Of a stretch of DNA of 49,364 bases, positions 1-7,148 are shown in pieces. Position 1 is the first letter of the stretch. The number at the start of each line of letters is the position of its first letter. A model generated the notes under the pieces. The model saw only the letters and a program-made list of their open reading frames with translations, was not told the origin of the DNA and did no database searches. The DNA is from Bacteroidales bacterium UBA3388 (lineage in GTDB: Bacteria > Bacteroidota > Bacteroidia > Bacteroidales > P3): assembly GCA_002358855.1 (NCBI GenBank), contig DEPQ01000061.1, positions 1 to 49,364 on the forward strand. The letters run 5' to 3'. The translations under genes were made by a program, and so were the position numbers.

Positions 1-63
1 ACGAATCTTACAAGAGAATGGCATCAATGGAATGGAATAAATAATCCAACCAAAGATTCATAA
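1..63 (+). CDS. C-terminal tail of an unidentified protein (partial)
   Basis: Frame 1 is open from the first base to a TAA at 61-63 and encodes about 20 residues ending NNPTKDS. A strong terminator hairpin follows within a few bases, which supports a real gene end. The gene begins outside the window. Too little is visible to assign a family or function. Confidence 0.45.
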   Translation, partial: TNLTREWHQWNGINNPTKDS

Positions 64-67
64 AAAC

Positions 68-104
68 AAAAAGGGAAATCCTCAAAGGGTTTCCCTTTTT
101 TATT
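68..104 (+). terminator. Rho-independent terminator of the gene entering from the left
   Basis: A 14-bp stem (68-81 with 87-100, one G-U pair) encloses a 5-base loop and runs into a T-rich tail. It lies just after the stop codon at 61-63 and upstream of the next promoter at 153-160. Confidence 0.8.
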
Positions 105-128
105 TCTTTTTATTAAAAAAAAAGAGTT

Positions 129-160
129 TTTTTGGGGGAGGGTAAAAAATACTTATCTTT
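129..160 (+). promoter_or_regulatory. Bacteroidota-type promoter for the gene at 187
   Basis: The -7 element TATCTTTG (153-160) matches TAnnTTTG, the consensus of the Bacteroidota primary sigma factor. A TTTG lies roughly 19 bases upstream in the run at 129-133. The predicted transcript would start about 20 bases before the ATG at 187. Confidence 0.6.
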
Positions 161-186
161 GCACTCTAAAATAAATATTAAATATC

Positions 187-1116
187 ATGAAAAAAACATT
201 TGTTTTGATTGTAATGCAATTTGCATTGATAATCTCACTTTCTTTGAAAGCACAAACACAATCTTACGAATATATCCCTATTGTCAAAGAAGGCTTGCAA
301 ATATGGACGATAGATCAAAAATATGGTCAATATAATGAACAATATCGTTATGAAAGATTGGCTTTAACAGAAGAAGATACAATCATAGATGGTAAGTCGT
401 ATAAGAAACTTTACTCTTTTACAGAGCGAGAGTTTGATATAGAAACAGCAACCTTTGTTTGTGGGATAAGAGAGAATGAAAACAAACAAGTTTTTGTAGC
501 ATCATATCATAATCAATAGGAGTTTTTACTATATGATTTTTCTTTAACAGAAGGAGATTCTATACTTGCAGAAAGTAATGGCGAATATGACCTTTATTTT
601 AATGTAACAGATGTTGATACTATCGATTACAATGGAGTGGAGAGAAGAAAAATCACTTTGCAATTTTACAATTACGCTTGGGTTACTTGGATTGAGGGGA
701 TTGGAAACATAGAAGGATTGTTAATGGATTGGAGAAGTTACACTATGGCAATGGATCCTATGCCTAATGTGCGTTTACGTTGCTATGAATATAATGAAGA
801 ATGTTTGTATTCCGATTTTTCTTTTAATGAATCTATATATGATTGTTACACACCTTTATATACAGGACTTGAAGAAAACGAAACTCAAAATAATATTTTG
901 CTCTATCCCAATCCTGCAAAAGAAAGGCTATATATAAACGCCTATATTCCAATCAAACAAATGACTATTTGCAATCTTTTAGGACAAGAAATTCAAAAAT
1001 ATAACAATTTAGAAACAACCTCTTCAATAAATATTAGCGGATTAAATGAAGGAGTGTATTTTGTAAAGATTTATACAGAAAAAGCAGTGCTTTCTGAAAA
1101 GATTGTAGTGAAATAA
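187..1116 (+). pseudogene. T9SS-sorted secreted protein interrupted by an in-frame TAG
   Basis: One reading frame runs from ATG 187 to TAA 1116 and is broken only by TAG at 517-519. The upstream part has a signal peptide (MKKTFVLIV..., ending near KAQ at about residue 22). The downstream part continues in the same frame with sensible protein (EFLLYDFSLTEGD) and ends in a typical Por-secretion C-terminal domain of about 75 residues, with YPNPAKERL, LLGQEIQ, GLNEGVYFVKIYT and a terminal KIVVK. No shift of frame is needed to join the halves, so a point nonsense mutation (or a sequencing error) is the simplest reading. The intact product would be about 309 residues, secreted and surface-attached. 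Its function is unknown. The only start inside the second half is a weak GTG at 637, so separate translation of that half is unlikely. Confidence 0.75.
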
Positions 1117-1171
1117 ATAGTAGAAACATTGCTTTGTAAAATCGGGAAAGTGTGAAAATTTGCTCAAAAAT

Positions 1172-1260
1172 AAGGCGGATTATGTGAAAAAAATACTTTT
1201 ATATTTATTTAAGTGCTTGATAAATACGATGTTTGTATTATTTCCACAAAACCGCCTCTT
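1172..1260. terminator. Imperfect inverted repeat between convergent genes
   Basis: AAGGCGG...GTG...ATAC (1172-1195) is roughly mirrored by GTAT...CAC...CCGCCTT-like sequence (1235-1260), with a loop of about 40 bases. It lies between the plus-strand gene ending at 1116 and the minus-strand gene ending at 1305, so it may end transcription from both sides. The pairing is imperfect and the loop is long, so this is tentative. Confidence 0.3.
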
Positions 1261-1304
1261 TGATTTCGTCAAACTTTATTTCATAGTCGTAAAAGTTGGA
1301 AAGT

Positions 1305-2357
1305 TTATTGCTTTATGAGTTTTTGAGTTATTGTTTTGCCGTTTGAGTGTAGTCTTATGTTGTAAATGCCTGAGGATAATGTAGAGATATTTATTTCGTT
1401 TGTGTTTTCGGCTTTCATTAACGGCTTTCCGCTTATTTCAATTATCTCTATCAAGTCTATTATTCGGCTAAATCTTATTTCATCTTTTGTTGGGTTAGGG
1501 TAGAAATTAAGTTCTGTGTTTTTCGCATCAAGTAATGAAGAATTATCTTCTATTTCTGCGAAAATGGCTATAAAACTTGTATCACTAATAAGGTCAATAT
1601 ATCTTGGGTTATCGGTGTTTCCGTCATTCCAACTAACGAATTCGTAGCATGAATTTGCAGTTGCAGTAAGCATTGCACTTTCACAATCGCTAATAACTTC
1701 AACACTTCCCCACGATTCTTCGTTTGCAGTGGCATTAACAGTGTAAATGATTTCTGAAATTCTGCCTGCGAATAGTTGTCCCCAAAGATTTGTAGTGTCG
1801 GAGTAAGCATCTAAACTTCCGCAAGCAACATTTAATGTAGTATTGCTAATATCTGGAAAAACATAACTATTCTCTAATGTAGGAGGTTGTGTAGCTAAGC
1901 AAGTAATGTTTTGTAAGGCGTTGCAATCATAGAAAGTTCCGTCGCTTAGTTCTGTAATTCCGCTTCCGATTGTAACGGATGCAAGAGAAGAGCAGTTATA
2001 AAAAACTTCCCACCCCATAGATGTAACTGCGTTTGGTATGACTAATGATGTTAAAGCCGTAGCATAATAAAACGCATAGCTTTCTATGGAAGTAATTGTA
2101 TTTGGTAATTCTACTGAAACAAGGTTTGTGCACCAATAAAAGGCGTCTTCTCCTACGCAAGTTACGTTATAGGTAATAGAGTTGTTAGTTACCGTTTCTG
2201 GAATTACAACATTTGTCGCTGATTGGTTGCAACTACTAACTTTTACATTGTTTCCTGTTGTTGGTTTGTAAGTTATGTCTCCAATTACGAATGTGTTTTG
2301 TGCTAACACTAAGTTTGAGCATAAAATTATGCTGATGATCAATAATATTCTTCTCAT
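1305..2357 (-). CDS. BspA-type leucine-rich-repeat protein with T9SS sorting domain
   Basis: 350 residues. A signal peptide (about 1-19, ending VLAQ) is followed by LRR_5/BspA-like repeats at about 45-165, with recurring units such as GEDAFYWCTNLVSVELPNTI and EVFYNCSSLASVTIGSGI. Next is a module at about 208-270 resembling the divergent InlB B-repeat (SWNDGNTDNPRYIDLISDT). A Por-secretion C-terminal domain (about 280-350, FYPNPTKDEIRFS to QKLIKQ) completes it. The protein should cross the outer membrane by T9SS and be displayed on the surface. BspA-like repeats in other bacteria mediate binding to host or other ligands; the ligand here is unknown. The start lies 7 bases after the stop of the upstream DUF4465-like gene, and no promoter fits in that gap. 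Both genes are therefore probably controlled by the cobalamin riboswitch. Confidence 0.85.
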   Translation of the reverse strand: MRRILLIISIILCSNLVLAQNTFVIGDITYKPTTGNNVKVSSCNQSATNVVIPETVTNNSITYNVTCVGEDAFYWCTNLVSVELPNTITSIESYAFYYATALTSLVIPNAVTSMGWEVFYNCSSLASVTIGSGITELSDGTFYDCNALQNITCLATQPPTLENSYVFPDISNTTLNVACGSLDAYSDTTNLWGQLFAGRISEIIYTVNATANEESWGSVEVISDCESAMLTATANSCYEFVSWNDGNTDNPRYIDLISDTSFIAIFAEIEDNSSLLDAKNTELNFYPNPTKDEIRFSRIIDLIEIIEISGKPLMKAENTNEINISTLSSGIYNIRLHSNGKTITQKLIKQ

Positions 2358-2364
2358 ATCTCTT

Positions 2365-3963
2365 TTATTTTACTATTAGTTTTTGTGTTTTTACTATGTT
2401 TTCGCTTGTGATTTTAATAAAGTAAACTCCTGCTTGCATGTTTGATGTGTTTAATTCATAGTTGTTTTCAAATGTTTCATCACTCCAAACTATGCGTCCT
2501 TGCATATCGCTTACTATGATTTGAGCTTCGCTGTTTAATCCTTTGATGTTAATATTTGCTTTTTCGTTTGCAGGATTTGGATACACTCTTACGGAAATTT
2601 CTTTTGTTGATTCATCTCTTAAAGCAGAGTTATTTGCTTCTCCATAATAGGTAAAGGCATCAATGCAAAAGTAAGCAGGTACATTTATTCCGTAACCTGA
2701 ATCGTCATTTGAAGAAAGAGAGAAAATAACTTTATGACATTCTCCCAAAGAAGTTAAATCCATGTATTTCCATTCGGCAACTATTTCGTTTACATCGGCT
2801 AATGGATAAGATACATCGCTGGTTACTGCTCCGTTTTCATCATATCCTGTTGCAATAATGTTTAAGTAATAATTATTTTGTGGGAAATTGGCAGAAAGCA
2901 TGTAAGAATAAGCAGAAGAAGAGTTGTTTACATAAACTCCAATTGGGCTAAACGCTGTGTTATCTTCTCTTTTTATTACATTATGTTCAAGAGTTCCTTC
3001 CCAATCGCTATAATATCCTACCATATATGTGCTTCCAGGATTTTCCAATCCCATTAAAGATTGAGCAGAGTAATAAGGCTGAGCATCAGTTGTGTGGTTT
3101 GAAGGACCAAATCCACAAGCAAACGTTCCGCTATAAAGACCTAATGCTTCAAATATTAGACCTCCACTTAGATATGAAAGTCTATAATTTCCATCGCTAT
3201 CAATTGTTCCATTTTCTGCACTAACCAATTCGTGAGAGTCAGATGTTGAAAGCAAGCCTTCAAAGTTTGCAGTTTTATATCTTTCGTCTTGATTGATAAC
3301 TCCAACACCTGTTAAGTCAAAGCCTGTTGCCCAACCACTGGAAAGTGCATCGTAGATAATGTTTCCGTGAGAGTCGGTATCAACTCCGCCAATCACATCT
3401 ACCAAACGAACAAATCTGACATTGTTTCTGTCAAAAAATCCATCATCTTCAATTTCTGCTAAATCGAATGGCGTTCCCCATCCAACTTCATACTTACCTG
3501 CTAAATTATTCATTAACTCTGGTGCAAGGGAAGAAGAAGTTGTGTAACTTGTTGCAGGAAAACGATAGAAATGCTCTCCATCGCTACTTACTTCTACGAA
3601 AGCTATTTCAAGGTATGTTGAATTAAATCCATTTTCAAATACACAAAAATCAGCACCTTCTCCATCTACTATTGGGGCTTCAAAAGTTATCAAAGCTTTT
3701 CCTCCTTCGCCCAAAGCAACTGCCGTTGTTGTTGTGCTATCTGGAAGACCTTGTGCCATATATGGCTGTCCGTAAGAAGCGAAGTTTGTAGTGGAGTTTT
3801 GTTGATAGCCTCTTTGTACTTCAACTCCAAATGCCCATGATTGGATTCTTGAATCGTGAAGGCTGATTGCTTGACAGCCTTCGGTACCTACTGCTCCGTC
3901 AAATTGGGCGTAGGCAGATACTGCTGTGAATAAAGCAGTTAAACATACAATAATACGTTTCAT
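2365..3963 (-). CDS. T9SS-exported DUF4465-like protein, candidate surface corrinoid binder
   Basis: 532 residues. The signal peptide (about 1-19) ends AYAQ. Residues about 20-230 form a beta-rich domain with features of bacterial cell-surface proteins (FCVFENGF, FVEVSSDGEHF, SGWATGFDLTGVGVI). Residues about 233-440 look like DUF4465: GLYSGTFACGFGPSNHT, followed by repeated aromatic strands and ending YFCIDAFTYYGE. Residues about 455-532 are a Por-secretion sorting domain (VYPNPANEKANI, VSDMQGRIVW, QAGVYFIKI, QKLIVK). A cobalamin riboswitch lies in the leader on the same strand, so expression should fall when B12 is plentiful. From memory, Bacteroides has surface lipoproteins (BtuH) that bind B12 and are also riboswitch-controlled; I think they share this domain family but could not check. 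Here the surface anchor would be T9SS attachment instead of a lipid. Corrinoid binding is inferred from control and domain type, not shown by the sequence. Confidence 0.8.
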   Translation of the reverse strand: MKRIIVCLTALFTAVSAYAQFDGAVGTEGCQAISLHDSRIQSWAFGVEVQRGYQQNSTTNFASYGQPYMAQGLPDSTTTTAVALGEGGKALITFEAPIVDGEGADFCVFENGFNSTYLEIAFVEVSSDGEHFYRFPATSYTTSSSLAPELMNNLAGKYEVGWGTPFDLAEIEDDGFFDRNNVRFVRLVDVIGGVDTDSHGNIIYDALSSGWATGFDLTGVGVINQDERYKTANFEGLLSTSDSHELVSAENGTIDSDGNYRLSYLSGGLIFEALGLYSGTFACGFGPSNHTTDAQPYYSAQSLMGLENPGSTYMVGYYSDWEGTLEHNVIKREDNTAFSPIGVYVNNSSSAYSYMLSANFPQNNYYLNIIATGYDENGAVTSDVSYPLADVNEIVAEWKYMDLTSLGECHKVIFSLSSNDDSGYGINVPAYFCIDAFTYYGEANNSALRDESTKEISVRVYPNPANEKANINIKGLNSEAQIIVSDMQGRIVWSDETFENNYELNTSNMQAGVYFIKITSENIVKTQKLIVK

Positions 3964-3997
3964 TTCTCTATTGTTTTAAGTTAGTATTCAAAACATA

Positions 3998-4075
3998 GAG
4001 CTTCAAAAAAAGTAAAGACAAATTCGATGAAATAAATCCTGCATCTAATGTCCAAAGCTCTTTCCTCGAAAGCTC
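3998..4075 (-). promoter_or_regulatory. Possible expression platform between riboswitch and start codon
   Basis: On the minus strand GAGCTTT occurs twice (4069-4075 and 4054-4060). A complementary AAGCTC lies closer to the start codon (3998-4003). Either copy could pair with it, so alternative leader folds are possible. This is inference from complementarity only. Confidence 0.3.
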
Positions 4076-4089
4076 AAAACTTCAAACAA

Positions 4090-4255
4090 AAGGCAGGTCT
4101 TCTGACTTGTTCAACACCGATAAGCCTTCCCATCGTTTTTAATTGCGACAGTGGCAAAAGATATTTCGGTATCCTTTTATGAACTCACAGCAGCGGGACT
4201 GTTTGGGATTCACACCCAATTCCCTTTTAATCTCTGCATAAGAGAACCCTTTGCA
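4090..4255 (-). ncRNA. Cobalamin (B12/adenosylcobalamin) riboswitch
   Basis: Read on the minus strand, the region shows the ordered conserved blocks of the cobalamin riboswitch: AAAAGGGAA, then GGTGTGAATCCC, then a GCTGC block, then GCCACTG, then GGGAAGG, and finally the B12 box AAGTCAGAAGACCTGCC near 4091-4107. All blocks lie in the order and spacing of the family. The orientation is minus, so it controls the gene starting at 3963 and its downstream LRR partner. It does not control the divergent ribonucleotide reductase. The predicted transcription start is at about 4253, just before the aptamer. Confidence 0.95.
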
Positions 4256-4259
4256 TTTG

Positions 4260-4290
4260 CAAAATTATACATTATCTTCTTATCTTCAAA
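4260..4290 (-). promoter_or_regulatory. Consensus Bacteroidota promoter for the riboswitch operon
   Basis: On the minus strand TTTG (4287-4290) is followed by exactly 19 bases and TAATTTTG (4260-4267). This is a perfect match to TTTG-N19-TAnnTTTG. The transcript would begin just before the first conserved block of the riboswitch. Confidence 0.8.
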
Positions 4291-4437
4291 AAAAATTCTC
4301 TTATTTTTTTAAGTAAAAGAAAAAAAAGAGACTTTTCAACATATTAAAACCTTTGCAAAATAAGGAATTTTGATAAAAATAAGGTTGTGTTGTTAATATT
4401 AAAATCAACAACAAATGTATTTGTATCAATCTTGTTT

Positions 4438-4445
4438 GTAAATTT
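4438..4445 (+). promoter_or_regulatory. Candidate -7 element for the ribonucleotide reductase
   Basis: TAAATTTG matches TAnnTTTG, although no TTTG stands at the usual distance upstream. If used, the transcript starts near 4452. That excludes the GTG at 4387 as a start and favours ATG 4468. Confidence 0.45.
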
Positions 4446-4467
4446 GCTCCCGAAAAAATTTGGTTTT

Positions 4468-7119
4468 ATGGAATGGCTTTTGTTTCAAAAAGAAGAAGAA
4501 AATGAAAAGACTCTAAATGCAGAATCGCTTTTGAGTGAAGCAATTATGGAACAAAGACCTAAAGAAAAGGATAATAAACAATTTGATAAAAAAGAAGATA
4601 ATATGTCAAAAGATGTTTTAGAAAGAGAAGAGATTATAAAATCATCGTCAGAGTACTTTAAAGGAGATGCTTTGGCAGCAGATGTGTGGGTAAATAAATA
4701 TGCGTTGAGAGATGGTGAAAAGATTTATGAGCTTAATCCTGATCAAATGCACAGACGTTTAGCAAAGGAATTTGCTCGTATTGAAAATAAGTATGAAAAT
4801 CCGCTTTCAGAACAAGAAATCTATGAGTTGCTTAAAGATTTCAAATACATAATTCCACAAGGAAGCCCTATGTCTGGTATAGGAAATGACTTTCAAGTGG
4901 TTTCTTTGTCAAATTGTTTTGTGATTGGTAATGCAGCAAATTCAGATTCTTATGGTGGAATCTTAAAAATTGATCAAGAGCAAGTTCAATTGATGAAAAG
5001 AAGGGGCGGAGTAGGACATGACCTTTCTCATATAAGACCGAAATTTTCTCCTGTTAAAAACTCAGCTCTTACCTCTACAGGTATAGTTCCTTTCATGGAA
5101 AGATATTCAAATACTACTAAAGAGGTAGCACAAGGAGGTCGTAGAGGTGCTTTGATGTTATCAATATCAATTAAGCACCCTGACGCAGAAGATTTCATTG
5201 ATGCAAAGATGGAGCAAGGAAAGATAACAGGGGCAAATGTTTCTGTTAGAATAGACGATGAATTTATGCGTTGTGTCGTAAGTGGAAAGCCATACAAACA
5301 ACAATATCCTATTGATTCTAAAAATCCTTCTGTTGTAAAAGAAATAGATGCGAGAGCATTGTGGAAAAAGATAATAAAAAATGCTTGGCAAAGTGCAGAG
5401 CCGGGAGTTTTGTTTTGGGATACAATAATTCGTGAATCAGTTGCTGATAGTTATGCTTCATTTGGATTTAAAACTATTTCTACAAATCCTTGTGGTGAAA
5501 TTCCTTTGTGTGCATACGATAGTTGTCGTCTATTAGCAATAAATCTATATTCATACGTTAAGAATCCGTTTACAGATAAAGCGGAATTTGATTTTGAACT
5601 CTTTAAAGAACACGTTCAAAAAGGACAAAAACTTATGGACGACTTAATTGACTTGGAAATTGAAAAGATTGAAAAGATTTTAGAGAAGATTGAGTCAGAT
5701 CCAGAAGATGATGAAATCAAGAGAGTTGAGAAAAACCTTTGGTTAAACATTAAATTAAAATGCTTAGAAGGTAGAAGAACTGGATTTGGTATTACTGCCG
5801 AAGGAGATATGTTAGCCGCGATGGGATTAACATACGGAAGCGATGAAGCAATTGACTTTTCTGTTCAAGTTCACAAAGCATTAGCGTGTGCAGCCTATCG
5901 TTCATCTGCAATTATGGCAAAAGATAGAGGTTCATTCCCTATATATGATTCAAAATTAGAAGCAAAAAATCCATTTATACAAAGACTTAAAGAAGCAGAT
6001 AAAGAATTGTATGCAATGATGTTGGAATATGGAAGAAGAAACATTGCATTGCTTACAATAGCACCAACAGGTAGTGTAAGTATTTGTACACAAACCTCTT
6101 CTGGAATAGAACCTGCATTCTTAGTTTCTTACAAAAGAAGAAGAAAAGTCAATCCAAACGATAGCAATGCAACAATTTCTTTCTACGATAAAGAAGGACA
6201 AGCATGGGAAGAATACAATGTGTTGCATCATAAGTTCGCTCTTTGGGCAGAAATCAATGGATATGATGTCAAATCATTAGAAAAATTACCAGAAGCAGAA
6301 CTTCAAGAAATTATTTCAAAGTCTCCTTACAACAATGCAACAGCAAATAACATCAATTGGGTGAATAAAGTTAAGATGCAAGGAGCAATTCAAAAGTGGG
6401 TAGACCATTCTATTTCGGTAACTGTTAATATTCCAAAAGAAACTACCGAAGAAGTCGTAGCACAAATTTATCAAACAGCGTGGGAATCAGGTTGTAAAGG
6501 AATGACTATTTATCGTGATGGTTCAAGAGACGGAGTTTTGGTTTCTCACAATACAAAAGATTCTTCATCTTTCACAGAAACAAAAGCACCTAAGCGTCCT
6601 AAGAAATTAGAAGCAGAAATTATTCGTTTCCAAAATGACAAAGAAAAATGGATTGCAGTAGTTGGCTTATACGAAGGACATCCTTACGAAATATTCTCAG
6701 GAAAAGCAGAAAACTTTGCATTACCTTCAACAATAGATAAAGGTTGGGTGATAAGAGTTAAAGAAGGAAGTATGCCAGCTCGTTATGATTTTCAATTCCT
6801 TGACCAAGATGGCTACAAAGTTACAATAGAAGGACTTTCTCGAATGTTTAAAAAAGAATATTGGAACTACGCAAAACTTATTTCAGGAATACTTCGACAC
6901 GGTATGCCAATACAAAACGTAATAGAATTAGTGTCTAAATTAACTCTTGACACAGATACAATCAATACTTGGAAGAATGGAATCGCTCGTGCTTTGAAAC
7001 GCTATGTAAAAGACGGCACTATTGTAGAAGGAGAAAAGTGTCCGCAATGTGGAGATAACGTAATCTATACAGGAGGCTGCAAACAATGTGCATCATGCGG
7101 TTGGAGCAAATGTAGTTAA
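4468..7119 (+). CDS. nrdJ: Class II (adenosylcobalamin-dependent) ribonucleotide reductase
   Basis: Reduces ribonucleotides to deoxyribonucleotides using a radical generated from adenosylcobalamin, so it needs no oxygen. Seen with the start at 4468 (883 residues): SLSNCF with a likely redox cysteine at about 150; the catalytic N-x-C-x-E motif in NPCGEIP (N340, C342, E344); LLTIAPTGSVS; and a C-terminal cysteine-rich tail (CPQCGDN...CKQCASCGWSKC) that likely re-reduces the active site. Known relatives begin near MSKDVLERE (ATG 4603). The 45 residues before that are highly charged and have no counterpart that I recall. ATG 4468, 4546 and 4603 are all possible; I chose 4468 because it fits the candidate -7 element at 4438. 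No riboswitch faces this gene, although it consumes B12. The HhH barrel gene follows after 29 bases. Confidence 0.92.
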   Translation: MEWLLFQKEEENEKTLNAESLLSEAIMEQRPKEKDNKQFDKKEDNMSKDVLEREEIIKSSSEYFKGDALAADVWVNKYALRDGEKIYELNPDQMHRRLAKEFARIENKYENPLSEQEIYELLKDFKYIIPQGSPMSGIGNDFQVVSLSNCFVIGNAANSDSYGGILKIDQEQVQLMKRRGGVGHDLSHIRPKFSPVKNSALTSTGIVPFMERYSNTTKEVAQGGRRGALMLSISIKHPDAEDFIDAKMEQGKITGANVSVRIDDEFMRCVVSGKPYKQQYPIDSKNPSVVKEIDARALWKKIIKNAWQSAEPGVLFWDTIIRESVADSYASFGFKTISTNPCGEIPLCAYDSCRLLAINLYSYVKNPFTDKAEFDFELFKEHVQKGQKLMDDLIDLEIEKIEKILEKIESDPEDDEIKRVEKNLWLNIKLKCLEGRRTGFGITAEGDMLAAMGLTYGSDEAIDFSVQVHKALACAAYRSSAIMAKDRGSFPIYDSKLEAKNPFIQRLKEADKELYAMMLEYGRRNIALLTIAPTGSVSICTQTSSGIEPAFLVSYKRRRKVNPNDSNATISFYDKEGQAWEEYNVLHHKFALWAEINGYDVKSLEKLPEAELQEIISKSPYNNATANNINWVNKVKMQGAIQKWVDHSISVTVNIPKETTEEVVAQIYQTAWESGCKGMTIYRDGSRDGVLVSHNTKDSSSFTETKAPKRPKKLEAEIIRFQNDKEKWIAVVGLYEGHPYEIFSGKAENFALPSTIDKGWVIRVKEGSMPARYDFQFLDQDGYKVTIEGLSRMFKKEYWNYAKLISGILRHGMPIQNVIELVSKLTLDTDTINTWKNGIARALKRYVKDGTIVEGEKCPQCGDNVIYTGGCKQCASCGWSKCS

Positions 7120-7148
7120 GAAAAAATAAAAACCTAAATAGGCGTAAG

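Noticed and set aside
637..1116. Separate gene starting with GTG at 637
   Set aside because: The frame is the same as that of the upstream half from 187, the intervening codons 520-636 are open and protein-like, and there is no signal peptide at 637. It is the second half of the interrupted gene.
4090..4255. Riboswitch as a control element of nrdJ
   Set aside because: All conserved blocks, including the B12 box, read in order only on the minus strand, and a minus-strand promoter precedes them. The plus-strand gene cannot carry this aptamer in its leader.
4387..4467. Start of nrdJ at GTG 4387
   Set aside because: It lies upstream of the candidate -7 element at 4438-4445, and the added hydrophobic residues have no counterpart in the family as I know it.
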